NCBI GenBank assembly: GCA_003028315.1
Contig: CP028150.1
Location: forward strand, 1,922,001-1,986,000
Reading direction: 5' to 3'
Origin: Neisseria mucosa
GTDB taxonomy: Bacteria > Pseudomonadota > Gammaproteobacteria > Burkholderiales > Neisseriaceae
Length of the DNA stretch: 64,000 bases
Shown here: positions 27,816 through 37,439 of the stretch, one piece after another
Layout of the letters: every line of letters starts with the position of its first letter
How positions within the stretch are numbered: position 1 is the first letter of the stretch
Program-made: the position numbers and the translations under genes
Notes under the pieces: generated by a model
The model's database searches: none
What the model was told of the DNA's origin: nothing
What the model saw: only the letters and a program-made list of their open reading frames with translations

Positions 27816-28631
27816 ATGACCTCACGCACCGCACACTGGCAAGCCGCCCGCCTGCTGCAAGCCGAAGAAACCCACATCCGCTCCGAGCACACCGGCCGCA
27901 GCTACCGCATCCAAACCGCCGCCATCGGCGACCCGCCCCCGCAAGGCTATCCCGTCCTCCATATCCTCGACGGCGACGCCTTCTTTCCCGCCGCCCTCAG
28001 CATGGCGCAATCCCTGCTCATCAACCCCATGACCCGAAGCCGCGCCGCCTGCCTCATCGTCAGCATCGGCTACCCCAACGGCGAAGTCCGCGACCTGACC
28101 CAACGCGCCCTCGACTACACCCCGCCCCTGCCCGAAACCGCCACTGAAGCAGACCGCCGCCAGTACGGACAAGCCGACCGCTTCGCCGCCTTCCTCGACC
28201 ACGAACTCGCCCCGGCCCTTGCCGCCAAATACCCCGTCAACCCCAAAGAACAAGCCCTGTTCGGACACTCCTTCGGCGCATTGTTCGGACTCTATTCCCT
28301 CTTCACCGCCCCCGACCGCTTCAAACACAACCTGCTCGCCTCCCCCTCCGTCTGGTGGCACAACCGCCGCGTCCTCGACTTCCTCCCGTCCGCCCTTCCC
28401 GCCGACACCGCCGTCCGCATCAGCGTCGGCGAACACGAAGGCCGCAGCAACCGCCCCGAACAAATCGGCAGGGAAATGGTCGCCCAAGCCAAACTGCTTG
28501 CCGGCACCCTCCAACACCTCGGCGCAGACGCAAAATTCACCCTCTACCCCAACGCCAACCACGGCAACACCCCCTTCTACGCCCTCCCCGACCACATCGA
28601 ATACCTCCGCCAAGCGTGGCAGAAGAAATAA
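27816..28631 (+). CDS. Siderophore-esterase-like alpha/beta hydrolase
   Basis: A 271-residue hydrolase of the Fes/IroE putative-esterase family. It shows the nucleophile elbow GHSFGALFG (about 150), an acidic segment SVGEHEGRSN, and the catalytic His in PNANHGNTPFY. YPVLHILDGDAFF near the N-terminus is the family hallmark. No strong signal peptide is visible, so it is probably cytoplasmic and would act on an imported ferric siderophore. Its place behind a siderophore receptor supports that role, although the substrate is inferred. The DNA is unusually rich in CC/GCC codons. Confidence 0.78.
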   Translation: MTSRTAHWQAARLLQAEETHIRSEHTGRSYRIQTAAIGDPPPQGYPVLHILDGDAFFPAALSMAQSLLINPMTRSRAACLIVSIGYPNGEVRDLTQRALDYTPPLPETATEADRRQYGQADRFAAFLDHELAPALAAKYPVNPKEQALFGHSFGALFGLYSLFTAPDRFKHNLLASPSVWWHNRRVLDFLPSALPADTAVRISVGEHEGRSNRPEQIGREMVAQAKLLAGTLQHLGADAKFTLYPNANHGNTPFYALPDHIEYLRQAWQKK

Positions 28632-28773
28632 ACCGGCAGAAACGACAAGCCGTATGCCCAGCAAACAGGAATACGGCTTGAGTGGTGGCGGTTGGGGATT
28701 TTCAGACGACCTTGGATTCAATTTTTTATGCAATCAACGCAGGTTTTATTCAATTAAATTGGAAATCCAACCC

Positions 28774-28880
28774 GTAGCGTGGGCTGCGCCCACGAAATCC
28801 GCTATCTAAAAATCCAAATCAGACAACAGCCAAATGGGCATCCATTTTGGCTTTCATCTCGTGGGCAAAGCCCACGCTAC
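28774..28880. repeat. Inverted GTAGCGTGGGC module, pair 1
   Basis: The left arm GTAGCGTGGGCTGCGCCCACGA and the right arm TCGTGGGCAAAGCCCACGCTAC are inverted, and each is itself palindromic (GTGGGC...GCCCAC). A second such pair lies 270 bases downstream. Confidence 0.75.
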
Positions 28881-28911
28881 TCGTTGTGGCAACGACAACC
28901 TGTCCCTTCCT

Positions 28912-29032
28912 CCGTCTGGCGGGGGAAGGTTAGGATGGGGGTGGCTTTATGGGTCTAGGTCAAATAAATTCGTACAACCCGTAGAGCCACCCTCTCCCCA
29001 GTCCTCTCCCGCCGGACGGGAGAGGGAGTAGG
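28912..29032. repeat. Imperfect GC-rich inverted repeat
   Basis: The arms read GGCGGGGGAAGGTTAGGATG and, on the opposite strand, GGCGGGAGAGGACTGGGGAG, ending in GTGGCT on both sides of the centre. It has no coding potential. Confidence 0.6.
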
Positions 29033-29147
29033 TTGCAGGTAAAAATAAGGTCGTCTGAAAACTTTGAGATTTGAGTTTTAGAAAAACTCGTTCACGCTCG
29101 TTTTCAGATGACCTCGTTTATTCAATCAATACAGGCTTGGGACTCAA

Positions 29148-29238
29148 GTAGCGTGGGCTTCGCCCACGAAATCTATCATTCAATAATCCAAGACAACAGT
29201 CGAACCTGCTTTCATCTCGCGGGCAAAGTCCACGCTAC
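29148..29238. repeat. Inverted GTAGCGTGGGC module, pair 2
   Basis: The arms are GTAGCGTGGGCTTCGCCCACGA and TCGCGGGCAAAGTCCACGCTAC. They are the same unit as pair 1 with two changes in the right arm. It lies 12 bases before the 3' end of the YejA-like pseudogene. Confidence 0.7.
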
Positions 29239-29250
29239 GGATTGCCCCTC

Positions 29251-31027
29251 CTATTTCCACCACCCGCTACTCAGCGAAAAAAATACCGGGTCGTAATATT
29301 TCGGCAGTTGTTGCGGGATGCCGAGGTTGTTGCGGTAAACGACGCGGTAGCGGTCGGCGTACCAGGCGGGGACGATGATGTATTGGTGGCGGATGGTGCG
29401 GTCTAGTGCCCGGGAGGTGGTTTTCAGCTCTTCGCGGTTGGTAAAGCTGCCGAAATGTTTGAGCAGCTTTTCGACTTCGGGGCGGCACACGCCGGCGAGG
29501 TTTCGGCTGCCGGGGATTTTGGCGGCTTCGCAGCCGAAATAATCGTATTGTTCGTTGCCGGGGCTTTCGCTGTTGGCATAGACGGTAATGGTCATGTCGA
29601 AGTCGAAATCGTTGAGCCGCCTTTGGTATAAGGCGGGGTCGGTAACGCGGATGTTCATGGTTACGCCGATTTTGGCGAGGTCGCGTTGCCATTTGGCGGT
29701 AATGCGTTCGTAGGTTTTGGAGGCGGTCAGGAACTCAAAGGTCAGGGGTTTGCCTTGGCTGTCGGTCAGTTTGCCGTTTTTATAGCGGTAGCCTGCTTTT
29801 TCCAAGAGTGCGCGGGCTTTGAGCAGGTTGGGGCGTATGCCTGTTTTCGGGTCGGTTTGAGGCGGCTCGGGGACGGGTTGGTTCAGGACGGCGGGATCGA
29901 GGGTGTTGCCGAGGGACTGGAGCAGTTTCAGTTCCGCGCCTTTGCGGTTTGCCTGTCGCCGCCATCTCGCTGTTGGTGAAGAAGCTGTTGCTGCGGCGGT
30001 ATGCGCCGTAGAAAATGCGCGCGTTGATGCTTTCAAAGTCGAAACTCTCGACCATCGCCTGCCGCACGAGGATGTTGTTGAACGGGGCGCGGCGCAGGTT
30101 CATGACGAAGCCCTGCATGCCGGCATCGCTTTTCTGTATCCATTCGTGTTTGCCCATGCCGCGTTTGGCGAGCATTTCGTCGGAATAGCCCCGCGCCCAG
30201 TTTCGGGCGACATTTTCGTAAACGAAGTCGTATTGTCCGGCTTTGAGGCCTTCGAGGCGGACGCTGTTGTCTTTGAAATATTTGAAGCGGACGGTGTCGA
30301 AGTTATATCTGCCTTTGCGGGTCGGGAGGTTTTGCGCCCAGTAGTTTTTGTCGCGCGCGTATTCGCTCATGCGCCCGATGTCTGCTTTGACGAAACGGTA
30401 GGGGCCGGAGCCGATGGGCATTTTGTTTGCGCCTTTTTCCAGCCCTTCGGGATAGCTTTTATGAGAAAACACAGGCAGTTGACCTAATGCCATGTGTAAT
30501 TCGGCATTGCGCTGTTTGAAGCGGAAAACGACTGTCCTGTCGTCGGGTGTTTCGACTTTGGCAACGTCGCTCCAGTATATGCGGTAGAAGGGATTGGCAG
30601 CTTTGTCTTGGGTGAGCAGGCGGAAGGAGGCGGCTACGTCTTTGGCAAGGACGGGATCGCCGTTGTGGAATTTGGCTTTCGGGTTAAGCCTGAATGTTGC
30701 CGACAGCCCGTCTTCGGCAAGTGAGAAGTCTTCCGCCAGCAGCCCGTACATGGAGAAAGGTTCGTCCCAACTGTTGTCCGTAAGCATGTCCACGGTCAGC
30801 ATGAGGACGCCGACTTCTTTGTCGCCTTTGAGGGTGAACGGATTGAACGTATCGAAGCCGCCCTGTATCGGCAGGGAAAACACGCCGCCTTTTGGCGCGT
30901 CGGGATTGACGTATTCGTAGGCGCGAAAGTTGGCGGGATATTTCGGCTCCTGCCCCAAACCCAAACCGTATGCGGCAAAAGCGGTGGCAGAGGAGAAGGA
31001 AAGCAGAAGGAGGACGAGGGGTTTCAT
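29251..31027 (-). pseudogene. YejA-like peptide ABC substrate-binding protein, frameshifted
   Basis: Periplasmic family 5 binding protein broken by one frameshift. The first part (from 31027, signal peptide MKPLVLLLLSFSSATAFAAYG, then PKYPANFRAYEYVNPDAPKGG typical of YejA) runs to about 29950 (NSFFTNSEMAATGKP). The continuation GAELKLLQSLGNTLDPAVLNQ lies in a neighbouring frame and reads to the stop at 29251. Joined, the protein would be about 590 residues, normal for the family. YejA homologues bind oligopeptides such as microcin C-like peptides. No yejB, E or F permease genes are adjacent. A single-base sequencing error would also explain the break. Confidence 0.75.
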
Positions 31028-31068
31028 AAAGTTCCAAACCGAACGGGACGATGAAGCCCGATTATAGC

Positions 31069-31106
31069 AAAAGGTCGTCTGAAAACGGTTTTCAGACGAC
31101 CTTTTG
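31069..31106. terminator. Inverted DUS hairpin between yejA-like and yihY-like genes
   Basis: AAAAGGTCGTCTGAAAACG and TTTTCAGACGACCTTTT are almost directly adjacent, giving a long stem with a tiny loop. It lies downstream of the yihY-like gene on the minus strand. Confidence 0.75.
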
Positions 31107-31121
31107 TGTATTTCAAAATCC

Positions 31122-32354
31122 TCAAGAAGACTGCTGCCGGTTTTTAGCCTGCGCGTCAAACTCTGCCAGCGTCATGTTCAAAGTCTGCAAACACGGCGTC
31201 ATCACCGCATCGACGGCTTGGTTCACATGATCCCTTTCCACAGGCGACGGGCGGTAAACGAAGAGCTTGAAGAGTTCGCTCAACTCAATCGAATCCGCCC
31301 CCGTTTTCAACACCCAGCCCTGACGGCCGTTGTAGATATAGCCGTGCCGCGCCAGCTTTTCCAAAAGCTCGCCCAACTCATCGTAGCCCATATTGATATG
31401 TCGTCTGAACTCCTGAACAGGCAAGGCTTTGCCCTCTTTTTGCGCCGCATCCAAAAGCAGCAGGATTTTCAACACATCGTCAAACCGCCCGCGCGAATCG
31501 AAGCCCCTGCGGAACGCCTCGCCCTGCCAATAAGACAGCGACGAAGTCAGCACCGCGCCGCCCAACACCAGCGTCCACAGCAAATTCAGCCACACCAAAA
31601 AAAACGGTACGGCGGCAAACGCCCCGTAAATCGAGCGGTAGCCGTCGAAATTGCCCATATACCAAGCAAACAGGAAACGCGCCGTCTCCAAGCAAAACGC
31701 CGTGACCAAAGCCCCGATAAACGCATGACGCCCAGGCACGAAGCGGTTGGGTACGAAACGGTACAACCCCCACAACAAAAGCGTTGCGAAAAACAGCGTG
31801 CCTAAGGTTTGAAGTAACCCCACCACCCATTGCGGCGCAAACGAAGCCAGCGCAGAATCCTGCACCGACCCGACCATAAAAGAAATCCCCACGCCCAAAG
31901 ACAACGGCCCAAACGTCAGCAACGCCCAATACACCAAAAACTGCATCATCCAAGGCCGCTGCGAATTGACCCGCCAAATCCGGTTGAACGCATTATCAAT
32001 CGTCCGAATCAGCATCAGCGACGTCACCACCAGCATCACACTGCCGATCGCCGTCAACTTCCCCGCCTGATTGCGGAACGCATTGATATAATCAAACACC
32101 ATGTCCGCACCCTGCGGCACAATAGTCTGATTGACGAACGAAACAAAAGAATCCGACCAACGATCGAACACAGGAAAAATCGAAGCGACCGCCACCATCA
32201 CCGTCAATACCGGCACCAAAGCCAGAAGCGTCGTAAACGTCATACTCGCCGCAGCCTGCGGCACACGCTCCTCATCGAAACGCCGGACCACAAACCAAGC
32301 AAACGCAAACGCCTTACTGTCCGACAAACCTTGCCACCATTTCAAAAACGGCAT
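31122..32354 (-). CDS. YihY/BrkB-family inner-membrane protein
   Basis: A 410-residue protein. Six hydrophobic segments occupy the first 290 residues, with family signatures VPQAAASMTFTTLLALVPVLTV and FVPNRFVPGRHAFIGALVTAFCLETARFLFAWYM. A soluble C-terminal winged-helix-like part follows. It was once annotated as RNase BN, which is now considered wrong for this family; its function is unknown. The start MPFLKWWQGLSDSKAFAF at 32354 is preferred to an ORF start 70 codons upstream, because that extension overlaps the divergent flavoprotein gene. Confidence 0.86.
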   Translation of the reverse strand: MPFLKWWQGLSDSKAFAFAWFVVRRFDEERVPQAAASMTFTTLLALVPVLTVMVAVASIFPVFDRWSDSFVSFVNQTIVPQGADMVFDYINAFRNQAGKLTAIGSVMLVVTSLMLIRTIDNAFNRIWRVNSQRPWMMQFLVYWALLTFGPLSLGVGISFMVGSVQDSALASFAPQWVVGLLQTLGTLFFATLLLWGLYRFVPNRFVPGRHAFIGALVTAFCLETARFLFAWYMGNFDGYRSIYGAFAAVPFFLVWLNLLWTLVLGGAVLTSSLSYWQGEAFRRGFDSRGRFDDVLKILLLLDAAQKEGKALPVQEFRRHINMGYDELGELLEKLARHGYIYNGRQGWVLKTGADSIELSELFKLFVYRPSPVERDHVNQAVDAVMTPCLQTLNMTLAEFDAQAKNRQQSS

Positions 32355-32477
32355 AATCTTTCCCGAAAAAATAACGAATTGAAAATAAAAAACAGAAAAC
32401 GCCCGCAGCACACACCACGTCGTCTGAAAACACAGCTTCAACAGCCAAACACCGATTTTCAACCAACCCCATTGTAA

Positions 32478-33092
<615 letters not shown>

Positions 33093-33127
33093 AGCGGATA
33101 GCTTAGCAATCCAATCTGCCAAAAGCC

Positions 33128-33175
33128 AAAAGGTCGTCTGAAAACCTGATTTCCAAGTTTTCAGACGACCTTTTT
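33128..33175. terminator. Inverted DUS hairpin after the wrbA-like gene
   Basis: AAAAGGTCGTCTGAAAACCTG... pairs with ...AAGTTTTCAGACGACCTTTT. Stem and loop are the same as the hairpin at 34002-34048. Confidence 0.8.
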
Positions 33176-33207
33176 ATTATTCTCAAGTTCTCGTCATCCC
33201 ATGTTTT

Positions 33208-33831
33208 TTACCCATGATTAAACTGCCCTTCGCGCAAAAATGTTGCGGTTTGTTCGGCGGTAATGTGTTTAAACAGCATACCGCTGTGGCTGACGGGCAA
33301 GATAACGTGGTCGCGCATATTCGGGCAGCGGGTTTCGCTGACCAAAACCGTACCGTCGTGTTCGCCGTGCAAACCCAATACGCGCCCCAGTCCGAGCGGC
33401 TTGTTGCCGGCGATACTGCCCAGTTCGATATGTTCGGGCAAATCGGGCGTACCGCCGTCGAGCGCATCGCGATAAGCGCCGCCAAGTACAGGCGTTTTCA
33501 ATCCGAGCCGGAATACCCTTTGCGCCGCCCTGCTGCCTTGGTGGGGCGTACCGAAGGTAACGATGCGTCCGGTAATTTTTTCGGGATGGGCGGCGGCAAA
33601 GTGGCGCAACACCAACCCGCCCAGACTGTGTCCGGCAAAATGCAGAGGCTCGCCCGTATCGTGTTTTTCAACAAATTCCGCCAATGCCTGCGTGTGCTGC
33701 GGCATGGTGTGCCAGACGCTGTAATAACCGAACAGGGCAACGTCAAAGCCCTGCTTTGCCAGCATATCCGCTAAAGGTTTCATCACCCAAGAGTGCATGT
33801 GCAGTCCGTGTAATAAGATGATTTTCGACAT
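33208..33831 (-). CDS. Alpha/beta hydrolase, lipase-like
   Basis: A 207-residue hydrolase. The oxyanion segment HGLHMHSWVMKPLA (about 7-20) and the nucleophile elbow GHSLGGLVLRHF (about 70) are clear. A catalytic Asp/His pair is likely in GEHDGTV and PVSHSGML. The TFGTPHQGS loop is typical of PGAP1/EstA-like triacylglycerol lipases. No signal peptide is seen. The start at 33831 (MSKIILLHG) lets the first strand begin the protein and has a GGAGG-like site upstream. It is flanked on both sides by the same DUS hairpin. Confidence 0.8.
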   Translation of the reverse strand: MSKIILLHGLHMHSWVMKPLADMLAKQGFDVALFGYYSVWHTMPQHTQALAEFVEKHDTGEPLHFAGHSLGGLVLRHFAAAHPEKITGRIVTFGTPHQGSRAAQRVFRLGLKTPVLGGAYRDALDGGTPDLPEHIELGSIAGNKPLGLGRVLGLHGEHDGTVLVSETRCPNMRDHVILPVSHSGMLFKHITAEQTATFLREGQFNHG

Positions 33832-34001
33832 GAAGACCTCCTGTATTTTTGCCGCCAGCATTATGCCATAAGTCAGTCAGACCGTATTGCGGACGCATTT
33901 TGTCTTTTGAAAACGGGTTTAAGCTCCGGTTAAAATCTGTTGCCGTATTTTCAGACGACCTCTGTTGGAACGGATCAGGTTTAAAAGTCCGCCGCAAAGC
34001 A

Positions 34002-34048
34002 AAAAGGTCGTCTGAAAACCTGATTTCCAAGTTTTCAGACGACCTTTT
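34002..34048. terminator. Inverted DUS hairpin after the sugar permease pseudogene
   Basis: The sequence is the same as the hairpin at 33128-33175, including the loop. It lies just past the gluP-like stop on the minus strand. Confidence 0.8.
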
Positions 34049-34061
34049 GTTCAAACCATGC

Positions 34062-35389
34062 TTACTCGTCGGCTTTATAACCTTTGAGGGCAAAGAAGAC
34101 GATGTAGAGGTAGCACACGGCTGATACGACAAAAGACGACATCAGGCTGTAAGTATCGACCGCCCAACCTTGTACGACCGGAACAATCGCACCGCCGACA
34201 ATGGCAGTACAGAGTACGCCTGAAGCAGCATTGGTGAATTTACCGAGATTTTTGGTCGCCAGCGAGAAGATGGTCGGGAACATGATGGAGTTGAAGAAGC
34301 CGATGGCAAGCAGCGACCACATGGCGACGTCGGCATTGCCTTTACCGGTCATCATGGCGATGATGAGCAGGACAACAGCGATAGTGGCATTGAAGGCAAG
34401 GTAGCGGTTGGGCGCGATTTTCGCCATAACTGCCGAGCCGAGGAAGCGTCCGACCATGGCGCCGCCCCAGTAGAACGACAGGTATTGGGCGGCGGAAGCA
34501 TGATCCATCCCTTTCAGGAAGCCCAAGACATTGACCATCAATGAGCCGATGGATACTTCGGCACCGACGTAGCAGAAAATACCTGCCGCACCGAGGACGA
34601 GGTGTTTGTATTGCCACACGCTGCTTTTGCCGTCGTGGTTGTGTTCGCTTTCTTCTTCGGCGATTTTGCGCGCGTCAGGCAGGCGGATCATCTTCACGAA
34701 GACGGCGAGGATAATCAACAGACCTGCCAAACCCAAGTAAGGGATTTGAACGGAGGAAATCTGTTCGGCTTTGCTGGCGGTCTGCGTTGCATCTGCCAGA
34801 ATCAGGAATGCGCCGATTTGCGGGGCAATGGTCGTACCCAGTGAGTTGAACGCCTGCACCAAAGTCAGCGTAGCGGATTCTTTGCCCGGTTTTGCCAACA
34901 AGGTTACATACGGGTTGCCTGCAACCTGCAATAGGGTTACGCCTGAAGCAAGAATGAAGAGCGCGCCCAAGAAAGTCGGGTAAGATTGGCTGTCTGCGGC
35001 AGGATATAGTGGATTAAATTTAAATCAGGACAAGGCGACGAAGCCGCAGACAGTACAGATAGTACGGCAAGGCGAGGCAACGCCGTACTGGTTTAAAGTT
35101 AATCCACTATAAAACAACAAGCATCCGACGGCGGTCAGCAAGAAGCCGCCGATGACGCCGTTTTTATAGCCGATTTTACCGACGAGATGCCCCATCGGAA
35201 TCGACATGATGGCATAGGCGGTAAAAAACAGAATTGAATTAGCATCGCCTGAACATAAGTCAGCTCGAAAATTTCTTTCAGATGCGGAATCAGGATGTCG
35301 TTCATGCAGGTGATGAAACCCATCATGAAGAAGAGCGTGGTCAGGACGACCAGCGCGGAATTATGGTTTTGCTGTGATGGCGCAGACAT
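34062..35389 (-). pseudogene. GluP/FucP-type sugar MFS transporter, broken twice
   Basis: Remains of a glucose/galactose:proton symporter. The N-terminus ([50 protein letters not shown]) is followed near 35230 by a frameshift in a T run, where [13 protein letters not shown] would be expected. The second piece ([21 protein letters not shown]) is then cut by the 107-bp small repeat at 35005-35111. The third piece (from about 34970, ASGVTLLQVAGNPYVTLLAKPGKE) runs intact to the stop and holds most of the transmembrane helices. The 302-codon third ORF is unlikely to work alone. Confidence 0.85.
35005..35111. repeat. MITE-like repeat, 107-bp form, inside gluP
   Basis: Exact reverse complement of the repeat at 27597-27703. 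It is inserted within codons of the gluP-type gene and brings in-frame stops. Confidence 0.9.
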
Positions 35390-35640
35390 GATTTGCCTTT
35401 CGATTTATTGGAATTGACCGTACAAACAGTTAATATCCGTTAATAACGGGCTGAATCATGCTGGCTTTTGCCATTCTTGCAAACAATGGAAATACGCCGA
35501 CTACATCGGGTTTCAGCAAGATTCTATCCGATAATGCATTTTTATAGACAGAATCCGTCTGAATTTTACAATTAACCTAACCGCAAACGACTTAAAATCT
35601 TATTTCAGACGACCTTTGACCTGACGCAAACTTATCCGCC

Positions 35641-36051
35641 ATGCCCCTCATTTACGCCTATCTCGGACTTGCCGCCTCCGCCTTTACCTCTGCCACCATC
35701 CTGCCCGGCACATCCGAAGCCGCCTTCGCCGCGTTTATCTATAACTATCCCGAACAGGCATACGGCGCGTGGTTGTGTGCCGGACTGGCAAACGGCTTGG
35801 GCAGCATGGTTTCCTATTGGATGGGGCGGCTGATTCCGTCCAAGAAAAGGTCGTCTGAAAAGACCCTGCGCCTGCTCCGACGCTGGGGTACCCTGCCCCT
35901 TTTGTTTGCCTGGCTGCCCGTCATCGGCGACGCGCTGCCCATTGCCGCAGGCTGGCTCAGGCTCAACCCCTACACCTCCGCACTCATGCTCCTGACCGGA
36001 AAAATCCTGCGCTACGGCATCATCCTCGCCGGTATCAAAGGCATGATGTAA
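35641..36051 (+). CDS. YqaA-family membrane protein
   Basis: A 136-residue inner-membrane protein of the small DedA-like YqaA group, with about four hydrophobic segments. Signatures are SAFTSATILPGTSEAAFAAF (re-entrant loop-like) and PVIGDALPIAAGWLRLNP. The function is unknown; relatives are thought to take part in lipid or membrane homeostasis. A complete DUS is embedded in the coding frame and read as KRSSEK between the two halves (about residues 68-73), in a polar loop where it is harmless. Confidence 0.83.
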   Translation: MPLIYAYLGLAASAFTSATILPGTSEAAFAAFIYNYPEQAYGAWLCAGLANGLGSMVSYWMGRLIPSKKRSSEKTLRLLRRWGTLPLLFAWLPVIGDALPIAAGWLRLNPYTSALMLLTGKILRYGIILAGIKGMM

Positions 36052-36155
36052 ACCATTTGCGCAAAACCTGCCGCATTCATTTTCAGACGACCTGAAACAG
36101 CGTAAAATCCCAAAGGAAATATCCCGTCCCTTCATTTTTTGCAAAGCGAGAAACC

Positions 36156-37349
36156 ATGTTCTTCAAGCACATCGAAGCCGCCCCCGCAGACCCCATCTTA
36201 GGCTTGGGCGAAGCATTCAAAGCCGAAACCCGTCCCGAAAAAGTCAACCTCGGCATCGGCGTTTATAAAGACGCATCCGGCGCGACCCCCATCGTCAAAG
36301 CCGTCAAAGAAGCCGAAAAACGCCTGCTCGAGAGCGAAACCACCAAAAACTACCTCACCATCGACGGCGTTGCCGACTACAACGAGCAAACCCAAATCCT
36401 TCTTTTCGGCGCAGACCACGAAATCGTCGCCAGCCGCCGCGCCAAAACCGCCCAAAGCCTCGGCGGCACAGGCGCATTGCGTATTGCCGCCGAGTTCGCC
36501 AAACGCCAGTTGAACGCACAAACCGTCTGGATTTCCAACCCCACATGGCCCAACCACAACGCCATCTTCAAAGCCGTCGGCATCCAAGACAAGCCATACC
36601 GCTACTACGACGCCGCCAAACACGGCCTAGACTGGGACGGCATGATTGAAGACCTCGGCCAAGCGCAAAAAGGCGACGTCGTCCTGTTGCACGGCTGCTG
36701 CCACAACCCCACCGGCATCGACCCCACGCCCGAACAATGGGAAACCCTCGCCAAACTCTCCGCCGAAAAAGGCTGGCTGCCCCTGTTTGACTTCGCCTAC
36801 CAAGGCTTCGGCAACGGTCTCGAAGAAGACGCATACGGCTTGCGCACTTTCTTGAAATACAACAAAGAATTGCTCATCGCCAGCTCCTATTCCAAAAACT
36901 TCGGCATGTATAACGAACGCGTCGGCGCATTCACCTTAGTCGCAGAAGACGAAGCGACCGCCGCCCGCGCCCACAGCCAAGTCAAAACCATCATCCGCAC
37001 CCTCTACTCCAACCCCGCCTCCCACGGCGCGAATACCATTGCCCTCGTGTTGAAAGACGCGGATTTGAAAGCACAATGGATTGGCGAACTCGACGAAATG
37101 CGCGGCCGCATCAAAGCCATGCGTCAAAAATTCGTCGAACTGCTCAAAGCCAAAGGCGCAAATCAAGACTTCGATTTCATCATCGAACAAAACGGCATGT
37201 TCTCCTTCAGCGGCCTCACGCCCGAACAAGTCGACCGCCTGAAAAACGAGTTCGCCATCTACGCCGTGCGCTCCGGCCGCATCAACGTCGCCGGCATTAC
37301 CGATGACAACATCGACTACCTGTGCGAAAGCATCGTAAAAGTGTTGTAA
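36156..37349 (+). CDS. tyrB: Aromatic/aspartate aminotransferase
   Basis: A 397-residue PLP enzyme of class I. The PLP-binding lysine lies in [19 protein letters not shown] (about 245-263), and [13 protein letters not shown] and [11 protein letters not shown] are the conserved substrate and cofactor segments. Both aspartate (aspC) and tyrosine (tyrB) aminotransferases share these motifs, and sequence reading alone does not settle which. It makes glutamate-dependent amino acids in the cytoplasm. An inverted DUS terminator follows, then IS copy 3. Confidence 0.9.
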   Translation: MFFKHIEAAPADPILGLGEAFKAETRPEKVNLGIGVYKDASGATPIVKAVKEAEKRLLESETTKNYLTIDGVADYNEQTQILLFGADHEIVASRRAKTAQSLGGTGALRIAAEFAKRQLNAQTVWISNPTWPNHNAIFKAVGIQDKPYRYYDAAKHGLDWDGMIEDLGQAQKGDVVLLHGCCHNPTGIDPTPEQWETLAKLSAEKGWLPLFDFAYQGFGNGLEEDAYGLRTFLKYNKELLIASSYSKNFGMYNERVGAFTLVAEDEATAARAHSQVKTIIRTLYSNPASHGANTIALVLKDADLKAQWIGELDEMRGRIKAMRQKFVELLKAKGANQDFDFIIEQNGMFSFSGLTPEQVDRLKNEFAIYAVRSGRINVAGITDDNIDYLCESIVKVL

Positions 37350-37367
37350 TCCGCATCAGGCAATACC

Positions 37368-37411
37368 AAAAGGTCGTCTGAAAACCTAAATACCGTTTTC
37401 AGACGACCTTT
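37368..37411. terminator. Inverted DUS terminator after the aminotransferase
   Basis: AAAAGGTCGTCTGAAAAC and GTTTTCAGACGACCTTT form a stem with a short AT-rich loop, about 20 bases past the stop. Confidence 0.8.
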
Positions 37412-37439
37412 CCCCACCTTTTGACACAACAACCCCTTA

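Larger units (their letters stand above)
28632..29250. other. Repeat-rich intergenic region
   Basis: No gene is supported. The region carries two inverted pairs built from GTAGCGTGGGC...GCCCACGA (28774-28795 with 28859-28880, and 29148-29169 with 29218-29238). Between them is an imperfect inverted repeat of about 120 bp (28912-29032) with GC-rich arms (CTCCGTCTGGCGGGGGAAGG and CTCTCCCGCCGGACGGGAGAG). DUS copies lie near 28699 and 29047. It is a cluster of small dispersed repeats. Confidence 0.7.
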
